A DNA stretch of 64,000 bases from Quercus robur (lineage: Eukaryota; Streptophyta; Magnoliopsida; Fagales; Fagaceae). The translations under genes were made by a program, and so were the position numbers. Each line of letters opens with the position of its first letter. Position 1 is the stretch's first letter. Under the pieces are notes generated by a model. It saw only the letters and a program-made list of their open reading frames with translations, searched no databases and was not told the DNA's origin. Location of the stretch: NCBI RefSeq assembly GCF_932294415.1, contig NC_065538.1, forward strand, positions 44,244,843 to 44,308,842, given 5' to 3'. Below are positions 35,030 to 46,479 of this stretch, one piece after another.

Positions 35030-35800
35030 AGATAAATGGACTCAAGCCCAAAAAGCCTAAAACAATGAATTTGTAGAGAGTGAGTTGGGAAACTAGGCTT
35101 AAATTAGTTGGATGACAAATAAAGTGGATTCCAATGACAAGAACAAAAAGACGAATTGATTCAACTAAAGAAAATCGTCCTCGGCACAGTCTATGCAGAT
35201 CAGTTCTTATATATTTCTCTTAGGTTTGATTACAAGTTTGTTTCTTGATCACTACAGTACTTTTCTCTTGATTCCGATCTCATTCTCTCATTGTCTCCTT
35301 CTCCTTTTATACTCTCTTCCTCTTTTATCCTTACCCTCCACGTGCAGGCCAGATGGTTGGTGTCTGATACTTGTCTCATCAACACCTTCCTGAAGTCTTT
35401 AGGTAGTAGCTGTAAGGCTGAAAACTACTGTTCAGGTATCACTTCTACATTAATGTGGCTAGAGAGTTAGCTCTAAAGCATTTAATGCAGTGGTAGCAGC
35501 TTTCTCCTTAAATATTTTAGGACTCCCCTTTGTCCTTTGTTTCTGTAATGCTTATCTGTGTCAACAGAACTTCCTAGGACATTCCCTCGGACGACAGACC
35601 ACCTCTACTGACCTCGGCTTTGGTTGGCCGAGGAGGCATTCATCCTCGGCCCAACCTCCTAGGCCATTATGATTAAAACTAACTTCTTCATTTACTAGCA
35701 CGGGCTCCCTTCACAATGTTTACCCCTTCTTGGAGCCTCGGCTTGGGCCTCAGGCCCAATATAAACATTGATAATGAGCTCCTGGCCCAATACCCCTACA
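35030..35800 (-). repeat. Tat element 3' LTR, end-truncated (about 771 bp)
   Basis: Matches the 5' LTR from tacccctaca (35791-35800) down to gataaatggactcaagccc. The last 30 or so bases (tgtaaggacttg... on the plus strand) are missing. Many substitutions and small indels separate the LTRs, so the insertion is not recent. Confidence 0.87.
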
Positions 35801-36422
35801 ATAGTCCCTCGAGATTCTTCTTTCTAGCTCCTCGAGAAGAAAGGAGGATTTCAATATCACCTTAGCTAGTCCGTGTCCATCACACATCTCCTTTGCCAGT
35901 GTAGATGTCTTTTTAACTGCCCAAGACATGCTCCTGACGCTTTGGCATACGAGACACGCCTTCATGAAATTTTGCAGCTCCCCGTCCCCCACGTTCTATG
36001 ACGCGATGCAGATCCAACGGTTGGGGATTCTGCTAGAACATAGGCAGGAATTTTCCTGCTTGTAACCTTCTATTTGATATTAATACCACTCAAATCAATC
36101 TCCCATCTCATTCTAGCATTCACTTAGCTCTAGCGAACATACACTAAACCTGCCAACTTCCCTAACTTACTCGTGTCTCTACAAATACCAAAAACTTGTC
36201 TGAGGATACTTTCCTTCATTCTGTAAGTCTTCACAAATCTTTACACTTTGCTTTTCCATATATTTTTCTATTCTTTGTACTTTTCCTCTCCTCGGCTCTG
36301 TTTTTCTCCTCTCAATCTTTTTAGTTCCCTCAAACCCTCCTAGAAATTGGTAGATTTAAGAGTTTGGTAGACTCCGAGGAGGGAATAAAGAACTTTAGGG
36401 CTCGATATAGGATCCCTCCAGG

Positions 36423-36669
36423 TAGGGGTGTGCAGAAAACCCACCGACCCGCCAAACCCGACCCAACCCACCGACCCGTCGGGTTGGGTCGGTTTTTAAG
36501 GCTTGGTGGGTTGGGTTGGTTACAAAAAAAACTTTTATGGCGGGTTAGGTTGGGTTTGGGTCATAAAATTACAAACCCGCCAAACCCAACCCGACCCACC
36601 CATATTTAATATATATTTAAAAAATATTTTTATATTTAATAATTTTTTTTTTAAATCAATTGTAGGACA

Positions 36670-36727
<58 letters not shown>

Positions 36728-37162
36728 TTAATAATTAAAAAAAAACAATTGTAGAGCAGCATTTCCTTAGTTTCTCCTACTAATACTAATTTAATATATA
36801 TATATATATATATAATATATTATATAATTAATAATTTTTTTAAAATAGCCAGTTCTTCCTATCCTATATAAAAGCCAATTAGTTCACACAAATCCTAATA
36901 AATTACTATTGTTGTTTAGTCATTAATGTTGTTTGCCTTTAAGGAATTACATTGATACTAATCTTCAGGCTTTTTTAATATTTTAATATTTTTTTTCTAC
37001 TCAATTTAATAATAATAATAATAAATTTCAAACCCATGGGTTCAACCCGACCCAACCCGACCCATGTGGGTTGGGTTGGGTTGGGTTTTTTTTGACCCAC
37101 CATGGTGGGTTGGGTCAAAAAATCCCCTCAACCCAACCCGACCCGACCCATGCACACCCCTA
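36423..37162. mobile_element. hAT MITE in the antisense ORF, 8-bp TSD CCTCCAGG
   Basis: A 740-bp element with perfect 12-bp termini TAGGGGTGTGCA / TGCACACCCCTA, flanked by CCTCCAGG at 36415-36422 and 37163-37170. Subterminal regions are packed with GGGTTGGG/CCCAACCC motifs in both orientations, and the middle is AT-rich with (AT)n runs. No transposase. Without it the surrounding reading frame joins in phase (…RIPPG then VGIR…). This is a nested insertion in the Tat element. Confidence 0.95.
36673..36815. repeat. (AT)n runs inside the hAT MITE
   Basis: Perfect TA runs at about 36673-36727 and 36797-36815, within the AT-rich centre of the element. Confidence 0.9.
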
Positions 37163-40100
37163 CCTCCAGGAGTAGGCATTAGGTATTGTAAAGATGGGCA
37201 ATGGCACAAAGCAAGGCAAGAGGGAGAAGTAGTAATCTCGATGATTGCCTTCTTAGAAGGAGGGATGACAATCCCTATAGGTACTGTTACTAGAGACTAC
37301 CTTAGAGCCCATAGGTTAACTCCCACTCAGTGCACACCTAATATGTTCAAAATCTTAGGTAGTGTAGATGCCTTTAACGAGAGAATGGGTTTAAACCTTA
37401 CACACCATGACGTTAACTAGGTTTACAACCTTCATCACTTAGAGGGGTAGGGGTATTACCTAAAATCTAGATACCCCGAGGTCAGGCTATTTCAATGCCT
37501 CCATGACTCGAATAAAGGCCTAAACAATGATTTCTTGATCGTATTAGGGGAGTGGCACAATGGCCTCCCCTGTCCGACAAGAGAGGGGACTCCAGGTGGG
37601 GCTCTAGGTCTAGGTTTGCAATTTCTAAGTTGCTCCCATTTCTTTTTCTTTCATTTGTGTTTGTACTAGAAGATTCCTTTTGACTTGAGTTGTCCTTTGC
37701 TAATGATGCCTTTCGTTTCTCTTTATGGTTTTGCAGATAAGAGAGCTACTGTTCCTAACTTCAGCTTAGTGAACCAACAAAGTTTGGACAAAATCTTCAA
37801 GGCCGAGGTGTTTGTCCACGCAGACAGATAATTAAGAGCAGCTCACTTGATTTTAGACTACGTTCCAATTGCCAAGACCTTCCAGGCGCCAAAGTGCATA
37901 ATTAAGCCAGAGGACTTGCATTTGCAATGGATCAGCATTGCTGCTCTAGGGTTCCTCATAGCTGGTCCAATCCGAGAGGGAACACTTGCCACTGATCCGA
38001 TACCATAAGGTATACCAAAGGTCGCCCTACCACCACAACAGACAATCGGAGCGGCCACTTCTTCTCACCCTACTCACACAGAAGAAGAAGAAGGGGAAGA
38101 AGTAGTCGAAGTATCTGACTCCGATGACAAGTTTGAAGTCCTCAATCAAGCTTTGTCCCTAGAAACTTCAACTTTTGACCTCGGCCACCCATCTTTTGAC
38201 CTCAGCGATCCATTCACACCAATACTTGATGAAATGGGGATTCAACGCAAGCCAAGGTCCAATTTGCTAGACTTGATAGAGTTTTAACTGGGGAGGGACG
38301 CACCTTGGAAGGCAGCCCAGACTAAGCCTCCCACCCCCCCCCCCTCAACCTGCCTTGCCCCTCCGACTCGAACCAGCCGACCTGAAAAGAAAGAGGGAGC
38401 CAAAGGGTAAGGAGGTGGTAGAAGTCAGTAAAACCCACCCTACCCAAGAAGACAAGGCCCAAAGAGCGGCCAAGCAACCCAAGGTGGGGTAAAAGGGCTT
38501 CGAGAAGAGGAGTGATCCTCAGGTTGCTCCTCCAGCCTGGACCCCCACCCCAATGCTGGATAGGGCCCCACTACCAGCCAGTGCCTCCATTAGGGACTTC
38601 CAAGGAGGGACGGCCGGTTATGTGGCTGATGCGGTGGAGCAAGCCCTGTTGCTCCTAGAGGACATGGCCGAGCTTAGGTCTATGAGGAGGCACGAGATCT
38701 TCCTCAGCTTGAAGAGGTACCTCGCAATGGTATGTATTCCACTTAGTCCCTTTTTTTGGTATCTTTTTTCTTCTTTTTTATTTATTTTTTTTATACTAAT
38801 TTATCTCTATCCTCAGCAGATTGTTCAAGCTTCCTTCCAGGTGGAGAAGATAACCAACTACTGCTATAGGCAGATGAAAGAGGAAGAAGGAAGGCACAAT
38901 GCCACCGTAGAGGCCTTCAACGTGGCCAAAAGGAGTATTCAAGAACTAAAGAACAAGCTGCTTGAGGAGGAGAGGGAATGAAAAAGTGCCACGGCTACCC
39001 TTGATAGTGTTGAGAGGCAGGCTAAAGGCCAGGGGGTGCTCCTTTGCAACACTGAAGATCAGCTGGCCTCCTCCAAAGCTCAGATTATTGCACTTAAGAA
39101 GAAATTTGAGGAGGTCGAGAAGGCAAAGGAACGAGTGAAGAGGGCCCAAGATAAGGCCGAGTAAGAGGAGTACGATGTAGGTGTGGCAGAGACCGGGGAG
39201 GCCCTCAAGGCTGAGGTCATGAAGGTATGTAGGAACTACTGCTCCCAAGTGTGGTATGAAGCTCTCAACCAAGCTAGGGTTGAGGCTTCATCTGCACTTA
39301 GGAAGGCAGAGAGTGTATACTTCCCCCCTGCCATCAGAGTGTCCGTTCCCTCTAACTCGAGAGCTGATACCGTGCTTGAGGTGGCAAAAAATTGGGTAAG
39401 GATAGCACAGTTAGTGTTTCGACCTCTTCTGACAAACCCTCCGAGGAGGCTGACTAGCCAGGGGCCACAAAAAAAGAAAAAGAGAAGAACACCAACCAAG
39501 GAGTGGCCCCTGATGCCATGAAGCCTCCATTTGTCACCCAGGATCCTTCTGCCGAGAAAGAAGCTCCTAAAAAGATGGAGATTGACTTGGCCACTCTTCC
39601 CCTGCCTGCCAAGACTGATCCTGCTAGCAACGTCCTCGAGGTCCCAGAAACAGCATCCTTTCAGCCAAGTAAAGCCCCTCCCAAGGAAAAAGATGTAATA
39701 AAAAAGAAATAGATCCTAGTGTAGTCCTTTCTTTTGTGTTTTTATATTCTTTTGTTGTGGTTTTCAAGGTTTGTAATCAAGTTGCCCCTTTTTTGTACTC
39801 AATCTGCCTTGTTTTAAGGCTTTAGTTAATGAAAGTTATGTATATTTTCTTTCTTCCTATGATTTTTATATTGATGTTGATATAAATTCTATCTTATCTA
39901 ACACTTAATGAATGTAATAATGAGGTAAAACCCTTCTCATTAATTTGCATAAGTAACAGAAAAAGTTATCCCACCTCATATGATCAGCTCAAAACAAGTT
40001 AAATCTTCCAAGTCCATCATCTCGGCAAAGCATAATTCTAACTTGAAGAACATACATAGTATTATAACATAAAAATAGGTCTAAACTTACTCTGTTCCTA

Positions 40101-40289
40101 ACCCATTAGTGAGTGTGAAGGGCCTGAGGAACAATCAAATCTCAAACAAATACAGGTATGCCCGTAAATACTTTAAGTGATGCTCATGAGCATCTACTTG
40201 AGTCTACTACCATAGTTAAAATCGTTGTTGTTTAAAGTGGCTGACCGTTTTTGACATTCAAATAATCAATGAGAAACACTAATTTACCT

Positions 40290-41070
40290 TAAGTATGTAA
40301 TCCAAGGAGCCTGAAATAACCAAGGCTTTGTCCTGACACTTAGTAAAATGATAGGAAGTATTAATTTACCCAAAGTATGTGGCTTGAGGAGCCAAGCATA
40401 GCTAAGGTTCTGTTTAATACTCAAAGAAGTAATTTAACATATCAATTTACCTAAGGTATGTGGTCCGAGGAGCCAGACATGACCAAAGTTCTGTTTGATA
40501 CTCAGAAAGATGCCATTAAATATTAATTAACCCAAAGTATGTGGTTCGAGGAATCAAGCATAGCTAAGGTTCTGTTTAATACTTAGAAAGATAACTGAAC
40601 ATATCAATCTACTCAAGGTATGTGGTCCGAGGAGCCAGGCATGACCAAGATTCTGTTTGATACTTAGAAAGATATCATTAAGTATTAATTTATCCAAAGT
40701 ATGTGGTTCAAGGAACTAGGCATAGTTAAGGTTCTGTTTAATACTTAGATAGATAACTGAACATATCAATTTACCCAAGGTATGTGGTCTGAGGAGTCAG
40801 GCATGACCAATGTTCTGTTTGATACTTAGAAAGATGACATTAAGTATTAATTTATCCAAAGTATGTGGTCCAAGGAACTAGGCATAGCTAAGGTTTTGTT
40901 TAATACTTAGAAAGATAACTGAACATATCAATTTACCCAAGATATGTGGTCCGAGGAGCCAGGCATGACCAAAGTTTTGTTTGATACTTAAAAATATGTC
41001 ATTTAGTATTAATTTACTCAAAGTATGTGGTCCGAGGAATCAGGCATAGCTAAGGTTCTATTTAATACTT
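40290..41070 (-). repeat. 81-bp tandem array with alternating monomers (162-bp higher-order unit)
   Basis: The motif tatgtgg recurs at 40376, 40457, 40538, 40619, 40700, 40781, 40862, 40943 and 41024, each exactly 81 bases apart. A weaker copy starts at 40294 (82-base step). Monomers alternate. One type reads catagctaaggttctgttta with aacatatcaat. The other reads catgaccaa-gttctgtttg with aagtattaat. The array lies between the integrase end and the antisense ORF, in the element's 3' non-coding region. Confidence 0.95.
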
Positions 41071-41368
41071 GGAGTAACAATAATATGGAGCTTAACAGAT
41101 AATGTAACAAACGAGAATGTGACAAGAAAGACTTTCATTAATAATAATACATTTTTAGGTTATTTACATTCCAGGGACATATTACAACATTCTCATCTAG
41201 GTCTTCAAGATGATACACACCTATTCTAGCCATTGAGGTGATGCGATATGACACTTCCCAGTTGGGCCCTAACTTTCCCCAGGTTGGGTTCTTTGCAGTA
41301 TCCAAAACCTTTCTTCATACCAAGTCTCCGAGTGCCAGTGGCCTTAGCTTCACGTTGGCATTATATCC

Positions 41369-42079
41369 TTACTTGAGCTTATGTTGATAATAGGCTAATT
41401 GGACCATGGCACTTTCTCTTCGCTCTTCAATTAAGTCTAGACTCTTCCCTAACAGCTCATCATTGTTGCTTGGAGTGAAAGAACTCGTTCTAAGTGTTGG
41501 GAATCCAGTCTCCAGAGGAATAATAGCCTCGGCTCCATAAGTCATTGAAAATGGGGTCTCCCCAATGGACCTACGAGATGTAGTCCGGTATGTCCAAAGG
41601 ACTTGTAACAACTCTTCCACCCATTTTCCCTTTGCGTCATCCAGCCTCTTCTTAAACCCACTCACTATGACCTTATTGACAACTTCAGCCTATCCATTCC
41701 CTTGAGGATATGCCAGGGTGGAATATCTATTCGTTATGCCCAGGTCACAGTAATACCTCCTGAACGCCTTGCTATCGAACTGAAGACTGTTGTCTAAGAA
41801 AAGGGTACGAGGGATTCCAAAACGAGTAACAATGTTTTTCCAAACAAATCTCTTGGCATCCACATCCCTGATATTTTTCAATGGTTCAACTTCAACCCAT
41901 TTGGTGAAATAATCTGTGCCGACCAACAAATACCTCTTATTCCCTATTACCTTAAGGAAATGACCTACAATGTCCAAGCCCCATTGAGCGAAAGGCCAAG
42001 GGCTAGACAGAGAATTAAGAACTCCTCCCGATTGATGAATGTTGGGTGCAAATCTTTGGCATTGGCCACACTTCTTCAC
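41369..42079 (-). pseudogene. Tat integrase (one stop)
   Basis: The start has CGQCQRFAPNIHQ, the end of the HHCC zinc domain. The core follows: WPFAQWGLDIVGHF (first Asp), RTLFLDNSLQFDSKAF (second Asp; usual text is SDNG), and YPQGNG-stop-AEVVNK (Glu just after a TAG/TAA). The C-terminal part TYRTTSRRSIGETPFSMTYGAEAIIP is highly conserved in plant gypsy elements. The internal stop at about 41687-41689 precedes the catalytic Glu. Confidence 0.9.
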
Positions 42080-42564
42080 ATACTCTTATGCTTCCCTTTG
42101 CATATTTGGCCACCAATAGCCCTAAGTGAGGGTCATGTGAGACAAAGATCTGCCTCCTGTGTGGCTTCCACAAATCCCTTCATGTAATTCTTCTAGGAGT
42201 AGCTCAACTGCTTTAGGGTGCATGCATAGCAAATATGGGCCAGAAAAAGATCACTTGTACAACTTCATGTCCTCGGATAGCTAAAACTAAGAAGCCTTCC
42301 TCCGTACCTTGTCAGCCTCAGACTTGTTCTTGGGCAAGATATCTTCCTTAAGGAATAGCACAATAGAGTCCATCCAGCTAGGACCTACCCTTACTTGATG
42401 AATATGAACCTCATTACCTCATTTCTCAGTAGGTTTACACAAATCTTTCACAAGGATCACCCGAGTAAACTTTAAGCCAAGGAGGTTGCCAGCGTGGCAA
42501 GAGAATCAGCATGTGTATTTCTACTTCTAGGGATTTGTGACAAATTAAAAGACTCAAATCCAAA

Positions 42565-43198
42565 CTATAAGTGTCTAACCTGGTTCAAATATTCCTGCAT
42601 TCTGAGATCTCTGGCTTCCAACTCTCCTTGAACTTGGCCCATGACCAGCCTTGAATTAGAGAACATTTCCACTACTTTTCCACCCATTTTCTGAACCATG
42701 GTCATCCCCACCAATAAAGTTTCATACTCAGCTTCATTGTTTGTGGCCGAGAAGCCCAATCTCAAGAATTTCTCAATTGCAATCCTCTCAGGAGATATCA
42801 GAACTAGCCCCATTCCAGGACAAAGGTTCTTGTAAGGAGATTGCACCAACCGTTTTTTCATCCATGTTTTGCTTCTGCACTCTCTCTTCTAATGGAGCTT
42901 CAGCAAACTTAGCTACTAAATTGGCGAGGACCTGACCCTTGATAGAGGTGTGAGGCATGTACTTGATATCAAAGGCCCTTAAGATCATACCTCACTTTGC
43001 AATCCTCCTAGTGTAATCAGCGCTTTGAAGTAGAGATCTAAGTGGGAGCTGGATTAGGACAACAACTGCGTGTGATTGGAAGTAGTGGGGGAGCTTATGT
43101 GTGGCATACACCACTGCCAAAATAGCTTTCTCCAGTGGTAGGTAACGGACCTCGACCTCGTGTAGTGATTTGTTCACATAATAAACTGACCTCTGCAC
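42565..43198 (-). pseudogene. Tat RNase H and second archaeal-like RNase H
   Basis: 43198-42992 has VYYVNKSLHEVEVRYLPLEKAILAVV, the retroviral-type RNase H of gypsy elements. After a linker (RAFDIKYMPHTSIKGQVLANLVAKFAE), 42861-42565 has GMGLVLISPE, ATNNEAEYETLLVGMTMV and FSNSRLVMGQVQGELEARD. This second RNase H resembles cellular and archaeal RNase HI and is the known dual-RNase H feature of Tat. The usual DS in the 'SDSRLVV' motif reads NS, so one acidic site is altered. Confidence 0.85.
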
Positions 43199-43324
43199 GC
43201 CACTATCAATTCATACCAGCACCAGGCTTACTGCATGGGAAACCACTGCAATGTAGACAAACAAGACCTCGTCCACCTCAGGCCTGGATATAATGGGTGG
43301 CCAAGATAGATACTCCTTTAGCTA

Positions 43325-44206
43325 CTAGAAGGCAAAAACACACTCCTCAGTCCATTCAAATCCCTTCCATTTTCTTAATAACTGGAAGAAAGGTCTACAC
43401 CTGTCTGCTGACCGAGAGATGAATCGGTTCAAAGTAATAGTTATCCCTGTCAGCTTCTGGACTTTTTTGGGATTCCGAGGTGGCTGTAAATTGTTAATTT
43501 CTTTAATCTGGTTAGGGTTAACTTCAATTCCGCGATGTGTAACCATATACCCCAAAAACTTCCCTGATCCAACCATAAAAGAACACTTAGAAGTATTAAG
43601 TCGTAGCTTATGCCTTCTCAAGATCTCAAAGATATTCCCGAGGTTATTAACGTGCTCAGACTCCACCTTACTCTTGACCACCATGTCGTCTATATATACT
43701 TCGATATTCTTGCCTAGTTGTGGTTCAAATATCCTAGTTATCATCCTTTAATAGGTAGATCCTGCATTTTTCAATCCAAAAGGCATAACCTTGTAATGAT
43801 AGTTTCCAATAGGAGTGACAAAAGTCGTTTTCTCCTGATCTTCCAAGGCTAAAGGTATCTGGTGGTAGCCTTGAAAGGTATCCAAAAAGCTCATTCGAGG
43901 ATGACCCACAGTGGCATCCACTAGCTGTTCTATCTGAGGCATGGGGAAATGATCTTTTAGGTAGGCCTTGTTCAGATCTGTGAAGTCCACACATACCCGC
44001 CACTTTCTATTTTTCTTCTTCACAACCATAGTATTGGCCAACCATTCAGGGTAGAACACTTCTTTGATAGCCCCAACCTGTTTAAGCTTCATCACCTCAT
44101 CTTTAACAGCGTCAGAATGATCTTTAAATGAGCGCCGAGGTGGTTGCTTTCTGGGGGTAACAGATGGATTAACATTCAAATGATGACAAATGAAGCTCAG
44201 ATCCAC
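43325..44206 (-). pseudogene. Tat reverse transcriptase (one central stop)
   Basis: Two frames split by TAA at 43745-43747, which interrupts PFGLKNAGSTY-RM; a Gln codon to TAA is the likely change. The first frame has VVKKKNRKWRVCVDFTDLNK, FLDTFQGYHQIPLA and VMPFGLKNAG. The second has YIDDMVVKS, the catalytic YxDD, then TSKCSFMVGSGKFLGYMV and the thumb. Its end, LLRKWKGFEWTEECVFAF, leads into RNase H. The catalytic residues are intact, so decay here is mainly by stop codons. Confidence 0.92.
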
Positions 44207-44289
44207 CCCCGGCGCTTCGTAGGCATTCCAAGCGAATACATCAACGTTCTTCTTGAGAAACTCTACCAGCTCTTCTTTCTCCTGAAGAG

Positions 44290-45100
44290 GTAGTTAAGCT
44301 CCAACCTAAAAAAAACTTCTCCAGGTCATCACCTACAACAATCTTCTCTAAATCTTCACATTTCGCCTCCTCAGCTGGCCCATCGACAAGTAACACCAGA
44401 GATTTTGACTGCTATAAGCCCCCCTCAACAGAGGCCGAGGATTCAGCTGTAGGCTGATGCATAATTGCGGCCACGATGCACTACCAAACCATAAATTGAC
44501 TCCCTACAAGTTCCTCAATCCGATCCCTTGATGGATACTTCACCTTCAAATGCAAAATGGAAGAGACAGCCCCTAAGGCATGAAGCCAGGGTCCGGCTAT
44601 AATGGATGTGTAGGGGGAGTATGCATCCACTACAATGAAGTCCACTTCAACAACCTCTGACCCTGCCTATACTAGCAACCTAATCTGACCCTTTGGGATG
44701 ACAACCTTCCCATCAAAGCTCACCAGAGGTGAACATAAGTTGTCAGGTCTTCGGACTTCAAGTTCAGCCCTCTGCTCAAATCAGGGTACATAATCTCTGC
44801 ACCACTGCCCTGGTCTACCGTCACCCTCTTCACATCATACCTTCATATTCTGAGGGTGACTACCAAAGCATCATTGTGTGGCTGGATAGTTCTCATCTTG
44901 TCTTCATCCGAAAAACTCAATGTCAGTTGGATCTCCACTCTAGTCCTCTTTGGCTCAGAATTAGGCTCCTCAGCTGATAGCTGAGCTACGAACATCACCC
45001 TAAAAGGATGAGAGCCAGTCCTCCTAGGTGCAACAAAGATGACATTAATTGTACCTAACGGAGGCCTTGAAGAAGCGTTCCCCTGAGCCCTTGACCTTGA
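44290..45100 (-). pseudogene. Tat protease region (decayed)
   Basis: Broken frames downstream of gag contain RTGSHPFRVMFVAQLS-like text and VDQGSGAEIMYPDL, the Tat form of the aspartic-protease active site (D-x-G-S/T-G). Several stops follow before the RT frame. The protease would cleave the gag-pol precursor; this copy cannot make it whole. Confidence 0.7.
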
Positions 45101-45112
45101 TTGGTCTCCTTG

Positions 45113-46039
45113 TCAGTTAAACCGATACAAAAACTGTTGTAACCTTCCCTCTTTGACCAGTTGCTCTAGGTGGTTCCACAGAGTTCTGCAGTCCTCAGTG
45201 GTATGTCCCCACTCCTGGTGGTATTGGCAATGGAGGCTCTGGTTGCGTCTTAAGGGATCTCCTCCCATTTTTTTGGGCCATTTGAAGTATGGCTCGTTCT
45301 TGATCTTCTCCAAGACTTGATGCACTGGTTTTCGAAACACAATGTTAACCACCTGAGGGGCCGTAGACCCAAACTATCTCGTAAAATCCCTTCGGGGTCT
45401 ATTGTTGTTGTACCTGTCTAACCTGAAATCCCTCCTCTCTTGAGGGATAACCTTATCCTTTCCCTTATCTTGCTGTTGGCCTTCCTCGACCTGCATATAC
45501 TCATCAATGTGATCCATAATCTGACAAACACTCCTTACCAGCTCCTTAGTCAAGGATTTTCTCAAATCATGCTTGGTGGGCAATCCGACCTTGAAGGTCC
45601 TTATAGCCATGTCATCAAAATCCCCATCAATCTCATTAAACATCTCCCAGTACCTATCCGAGTATGTTTTCAAGGTCTCACCTTCTCGCATGGACATGGA
45701 TAATAGAGAATCTAAAGGCCGAGGAACCCTACTACATGTAATAAAATGAGACCCAAACGTTCGGGTGAGTTCCTTGAAGGAGTCAATAGAACTTGCACCC
45801 AGAACATCAAACCACCTCATAGTCACAAGCCCCAAGCTAGATGGAAATACCTTGCACATTAAGGTTTCATTCTTGGAGTGTACAACCATTCTCTGGTTGA
45901 AGTGACTTACGTGCTCCACAGGGTCTATGCGACCGTTGTACATGGTGAACGTTGGCTGGGTGAACCACCGAGGAAGTCTCCCTTGCTTAATTTTGCGTGT
46001 GAAAGGTGATCTAGAAATTTTTTTAAGTGCTCTGCTCAT
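45113..46039 (-). pseudogene. Tat gag polyprotein (interrupted)
   Basis: The main frame (45374-46039) has the Retrotrans_gag core: TMYNGRIDPVEHVSHFNQRM, MRWFDVLGASSIDSFKELTRTF, LLSMSMREGETLKTYSDRYWEMFNEI, then DHIDEYMQVEEGQQ. A stop separates it from 45113-45352, where CQYHQEWGHTTEDC forms the modified Cys-His box (CX2HX4HX4C) typical of Tat gag. Decayed N-terminal sequence continues upstream to about 46430, with several stops. Capsid and RNA packaging is the expected role. Confidence 0.87.
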
Positions 46040-46479
46040 CGTACTGTTCCCTAAGCCATTGGAAGATGAGCTTCTGTTTCTTTGTTCATGATGGTGGTCC
46101 TCATCGTACGAGAAAGACTCACTAGGAGGAGTCCTTGATCTTTGCCTATAACTACCGTTCTCCTCGACGTCAAAAGAGAAATTAGAAATGGAAAGAGTTC
46201 ACCTTCTCCGTTTGTGGCGCAACTTCCTCTTTAAATGATCAATCTCCTACTACATGGCCCTGGTATTTTTCTCTTGAGAAAGGTGACTACCACCCCTAAA
46301 ATGACTCCTACTAGTATGGGTAGTATACACACTCCCCTCCTAGTCCCTTCTTCACTCAAGGTTGACAAAATGATCTTCACGTTGAGACCCCTTAGATTCT
46401 GCCTGGTGTGAACTTGAACCTACCATAGTTGGAAATCAAACTCACTATAACACCAGAATTTCCCACAAATGGCACCAAT

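Larger units (their letters stand above)
36340..39712 (+). pseudogene. Antisense ORF of the Tat element (multi-exon, decayed)
   Basis: Plus-strand coding-like blocks lie between pol and the 3' LTR, opposite to gag-pol. Block 1 (36340-37420, split by a hAT) has ARYRIPPG then VGIRYCKDGQWHKARQEGE, and AHRLTPTQCTPNMFKILGSV. YYLKSRYPEVRLFQCLHDS follows at about 37460. A plausible intron ends ttttgcag at 37737, before KRATVPNFSLVNQQSLDKIF. Another fits gtatgtattcc...ctcagcag (38730-38820). C-terminal blocks (38821-39712) are Lys/Glu-rich and coiled-coil-like. Tat elements are known to carry such antisense ORFs; function is not established. No ATG remains at the start and stops occur. Confidence 0.65.

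Noticed and set aside
36364-36609. 81-codon frame through the start of the antisense ORF and into Pro/Gly-rich sequence.
   Set aside because: The second half is hAT MITE sequence (GGGTTGGG motifs) read by chance. Its apparent start is TTG, not ATG.
40290-41070. Regular direct repeats considered as a CRISPR-like array.
   Set aside because: Whole 81-bp monomers are conserved with no distinct unique spacers. They lie inside a plant retrotransposon, so this is a tandem array.
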